From the NCBI RefSeq assembly GCF_000757385.1, contig NZ_JRHH01000001.1, positions 558,001-622,000 on the forward strand: 64,000 nucleotides of DNA, given 5' to 3'. This DNA comes from Flavobacterium aquatile LMG 4008 = ATCC 11947 (lineage in GTDB: Bacteria > Bacteroidota > Bacteroidia > Flavobacteriales > Flavobacteriaceae). Every line of letters begins with the position of its first letter. Position 1 is the stretch's first letter. Below the pieces are notes generated by a model. The model saw only the letters and a program-made list of their open reading frames with translations, made no database searches and was not told the DNA's origin. The translations under genes were made by a program, and so were the position numbers. This document shows positions 62,284 to 64,000 of the stretch, piece after piece.

Positions 62284-63151
62284 TACCAAAAGTTATTTAC
62301 ATCTTCACCTCATAGTTTTTATTTGGGGCTTTACCGCAATTCTTGGCGCACTGATAACTCTTGAAGCGATGCCATTGGTTTGGTTTCGCATGTTATTTGC
62401 GGTATTTTTTATTCTAATTTATATCAAATGGAAGAAAATTCCAATAACGGTTCCTAAGAAAGTAATTCTTAAATTTCTTGTCGCAGGATTGATAATTGCA
62501 TTGCATTGGTTTACTTTTTTTAGAGCAATAAAAGTTTCAAATGTGTCGATAACTTTAGCTTGTTTATCGACAGGAGCTTTTTTTACCTCAATAATAGAAC
62601 CAATTTTCTTTAAAAAGAAGATGGTTTGGTACGAAATATTTTTCGGATTAATAGTTGTTTTCGGACTCACAATTATCTTTAATGTAGAAGGTAAATACGT
62701 TGAAGGAATTGCTTTGGCATTGACATCTGCTTTTCTCTCAGCTTCATTTGCAGTGATTAATAGTAAGTTTGTCCAGCAGTATGATGCTACGGTAATTTCG
62801 TTTTATGAACTTTCAGGCGGTGTACTTTTCTTCTCAGTTTTTCTGCTTTTTTTAGGAAGTTTTAATGCTGATTTCTTTAAATTATCAGTAGAAGATTTTG
62901 TTTATTTGATGATATTGAGTTCGGTGTGTACAGCTTATGCTTTTATTGCATCAACAGCTGTTATGAAATTTTTAAGTCCTTATACTGTGATGCTTACTAT
63001 AAATCTTGAACCTATTTACGGAATCATTCTTGCCGTTTTATGGTTTAAAGATAAAGAGCAAATGAGTCCAGAATTTTATATTGGAGCAGTAATAATTTTA
63101 ATTACAGTTATAATAAACGGAATCATAAAAAGCAGAGCAAAAGCAACTTAG
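62270..63151 (+). CDS. EamA/DMT-family transporter
   Basis: A 293-aa protein with ten helices in two EamA repeats (FIWGFTAILGALITLEAMPLVWFRML; ISFYELSGGVLFFSVFLLF). It overlaps the LptF/G gene by 14 bases. It probably exports a metabolite; the substrate is unknown. Confidence 0.87.
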   Translation: MLSDNTKSYLHLHLIVFIWGFTAILGALITLEAMPLVWFRMLFAVFFILIYIKWKKIPITVPKKVILKFLVAGLIIALHWFTFFRAIKVSNVSITLACLSTGAFFTSIIEPIFFKKKMVWYEIFFGLIVVFGLTIIFNVEGKYVEGIALALTSAFLSASFAVINSKFVQQYDATVISFYELSGGVLFFSVFLLFLGSFNADFFKLSVEDFVYLMILSSVCTAYAFIASTAVMKFLSPYTVMLTINLEPIYGIILAVLWFKDKEQMSPEFYIGAVIILITVIINGIIKSRAKAT

Positions 63152-63204
63152 CTATTGTTTGAAACTTATAATGCAAAATTACTTTTACAGACGATTTAAA
63201 ATTT

Positions 63205-63212
63205 TATCTTTG
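63205..63212 (+). promoter_or_regulatory. -7 promoter element of accA (TATCTTTG)
   Basis: It matches TAnnTTTG 33 bp before the accA start codon. No clear -33 TTG was seen. Confidence 0.55.
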
Positions 63213-63245
63213 TAATTCGAATTTTAATTAAAACGAACAAATCCT

Positions 63246-64000
63246 ATGGAATATTTAGATTTTGAACTTCCTATTAAAGAATTGGAAGACCAATTAGACA
63301 AATGTCAAATAATTGGTCAAGAATCTGATGTTGATGTTACCAATACGTGTAAACAAATTCAGAAAAAATTAGACGAAACTAAGAAGAATATATACAAAAA
63401 TTTAACGGCTTGGCAACGTGTACAATTATCGCGTCATCCTAATAGGCCTTATACTTTAGAGCATATTACAACTATAACAAAAGGTACTTTTTTAGAACTT
63501 TTTGGTGATAGAAATTTTAAAGACGATAAAGCCATGATTGGTGGATTGGGTCGCATTGATGGTCAATCGTTCATGCTAATTGGTCAGCAAAAAGGAGTTA
63601 ATACCAAAATGCGTCAGTTTAGAAATTTTGGTATGGCGAATCCAGAAGGTTATAGAAAAGCATTACGCTTGATGAAAATGGCTGAAAAATTCAATATTCC
63701 AGTAGTAACTTTTATCGATACTCCAGGTGCATATCCAGGATTGGAAGCCGAAGAAAGAGGACAAGGTGAAGCTATTGCAAGAAATATTTTTGAAATGTGT
63801 CGTCTTAAAGTGCCTATCATCTGTGTAATTGTTGGTGAAGGTGCTTCTGGTGGAGCATTAGGAATTGGTGTTGGAGATCGCGTTTTAATGATGGAAAACA
63901 CATGGTATTCTGTAATTTCTCCGGAATCTTGTTCATCAATTCTGTGGAAAAGTTGGGAATATAAAGAACAAGCAGCAGATGCATTAAAGCTAACTTCAGC
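63246..64000 (+). CDS. accA: Acetyl-CoA carboxylase carboxyltransferase alpha subunit (3' end outside window)
   Basis: The first 251 codons of AccA, starting [17 protein letters not shown] and reaching the carboxyltransferase core ([13 protein letters not shown] start [49 protein letters not shown]). With AccD it transfers carboxyl groups to acetyl-CoA in fatty-acid synthesis. The frame runs off the right edge. Confidence 0.95.
   Translation, partial: MEYLDFELPIKELEDQLDKCQIIGQESDVDVTNTCKQIQKKLDETKKNIYKNLTAWQRVQLSRHPNRPYTLEHITTITKGTFLELFGDRNFKDDKAMIGGLGRIDGQSFMLIGQQKGVNTKMRQFRNFGMANPEGYRKALRLMKMAEKFNIPVVTFIDTPGAYPGLEAEERGQGEAIARNIFEMCRLKVPIICVIVGEGASGGALGIGVGDRVLMMENTWYSVISPESCSSILWKSWEYKEQAADALKLTS

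Noticed and set aside
1..64000. Search for IS elements, phage genes, CRISPR arrays
   Set aside because: No transposase, integrase, terminal repeats or regular repeat arrays were seen; the accessory 35-54 kb region has no recognisable mobility gene.

Overview
The window is a piece of chromosome from a flavobacterium-like member of the Bacteroidota (Flavobacteriaceae). The evidence is by eye: strongly AT-rich DNA, many genes preceded by the Bacteroidota -7 element TAnnTTTG rather than strong ribosome binding sites, T9SS type A C-terminal sorting domains, lipoproteins with acidic residues just after the lipid cysteine, a DUF4834/YfhO neighbourhood, a split transketolase, and a zeaxanthin-type carotenoid locus. 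No phage, plasmid, CRISPR or insertion sequence was seen.

Layout. 1-17.5 kb: end of an ABC exporter, an alpha-oxoamine synthase (serine palmitoyltransferase type), lipoprotein, GNAT-like protein and beta-barrel protein, a YfhO / glycosyltransferase / flippase set, a T9SS-secreted FG-GAP protein with a diheme cytochrome, a thioesterase, RmuC and RluE. 17.5-31.5 kb: TrmL, an O-methyltransferase-like protein, a probable cobalamin ABC importer (btuFCD), a cobalamin riboswitch followed by a TonB receptor and a beta-propeller lipoprotein resembling the BtuB-BtuG surface complex, an S41 protease, and an ECF sigma operon with two DUF4252 proteins. 31.5-35.3 kb: crtI-crtB-crtZ under a CarH-like MerR regulator that carries the cobalamin-binding motifs; a perfect 10-bp inverted repeat overlaps the crtI promoter and one half-site overlaps the regulator's own promoter. 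B12 uptake and a B12-dependent light sensor are therefore both in this window.

35.7-53.8 kb is the accessory part: two exported enzymes (Ser alpha/beta hydrolase, YcaC-like hydrolase), a VOC dioxygenase, a sigma-54 response regulator divergent from a TPR histidine kinase, OsmC, and a long leftward run (alpha/beta hydrolase, RidA, DUF1348, alpha/beta hydrolase, TauE/SafE, GAPDH, PNPOx-like, membrane protein, THEP1-like NTPase), then an AraC regulator, a VOC protein and a third related hydrolase. The three leftward hydrolases have an Asp nucleophile like haloalkane dehalogenases and epoxide hydrolases. Two of them, on either side of the AraC gene, share a 35-bp upstream element (27/35 identical) with direct repeats 21 bp apart, placed 25 bp from the -7 element in both cases. 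This looks like an AraC-controlled electrophile or xenobiotic response regulon and is the best candidate here for an undescribed system.

54.2-64 kb is housekeeping: a tRNA operon (two identical Lys, one Leu), aroK, a PRTase, a TPMT-like methyltransferase, an S4 protein, an FKBP-type lipoprotein, split transketolase, a small lipoprotein, tgt (without the usual zinc cysteines), an LptF/G permease, an EamA transporter and the start of accA.
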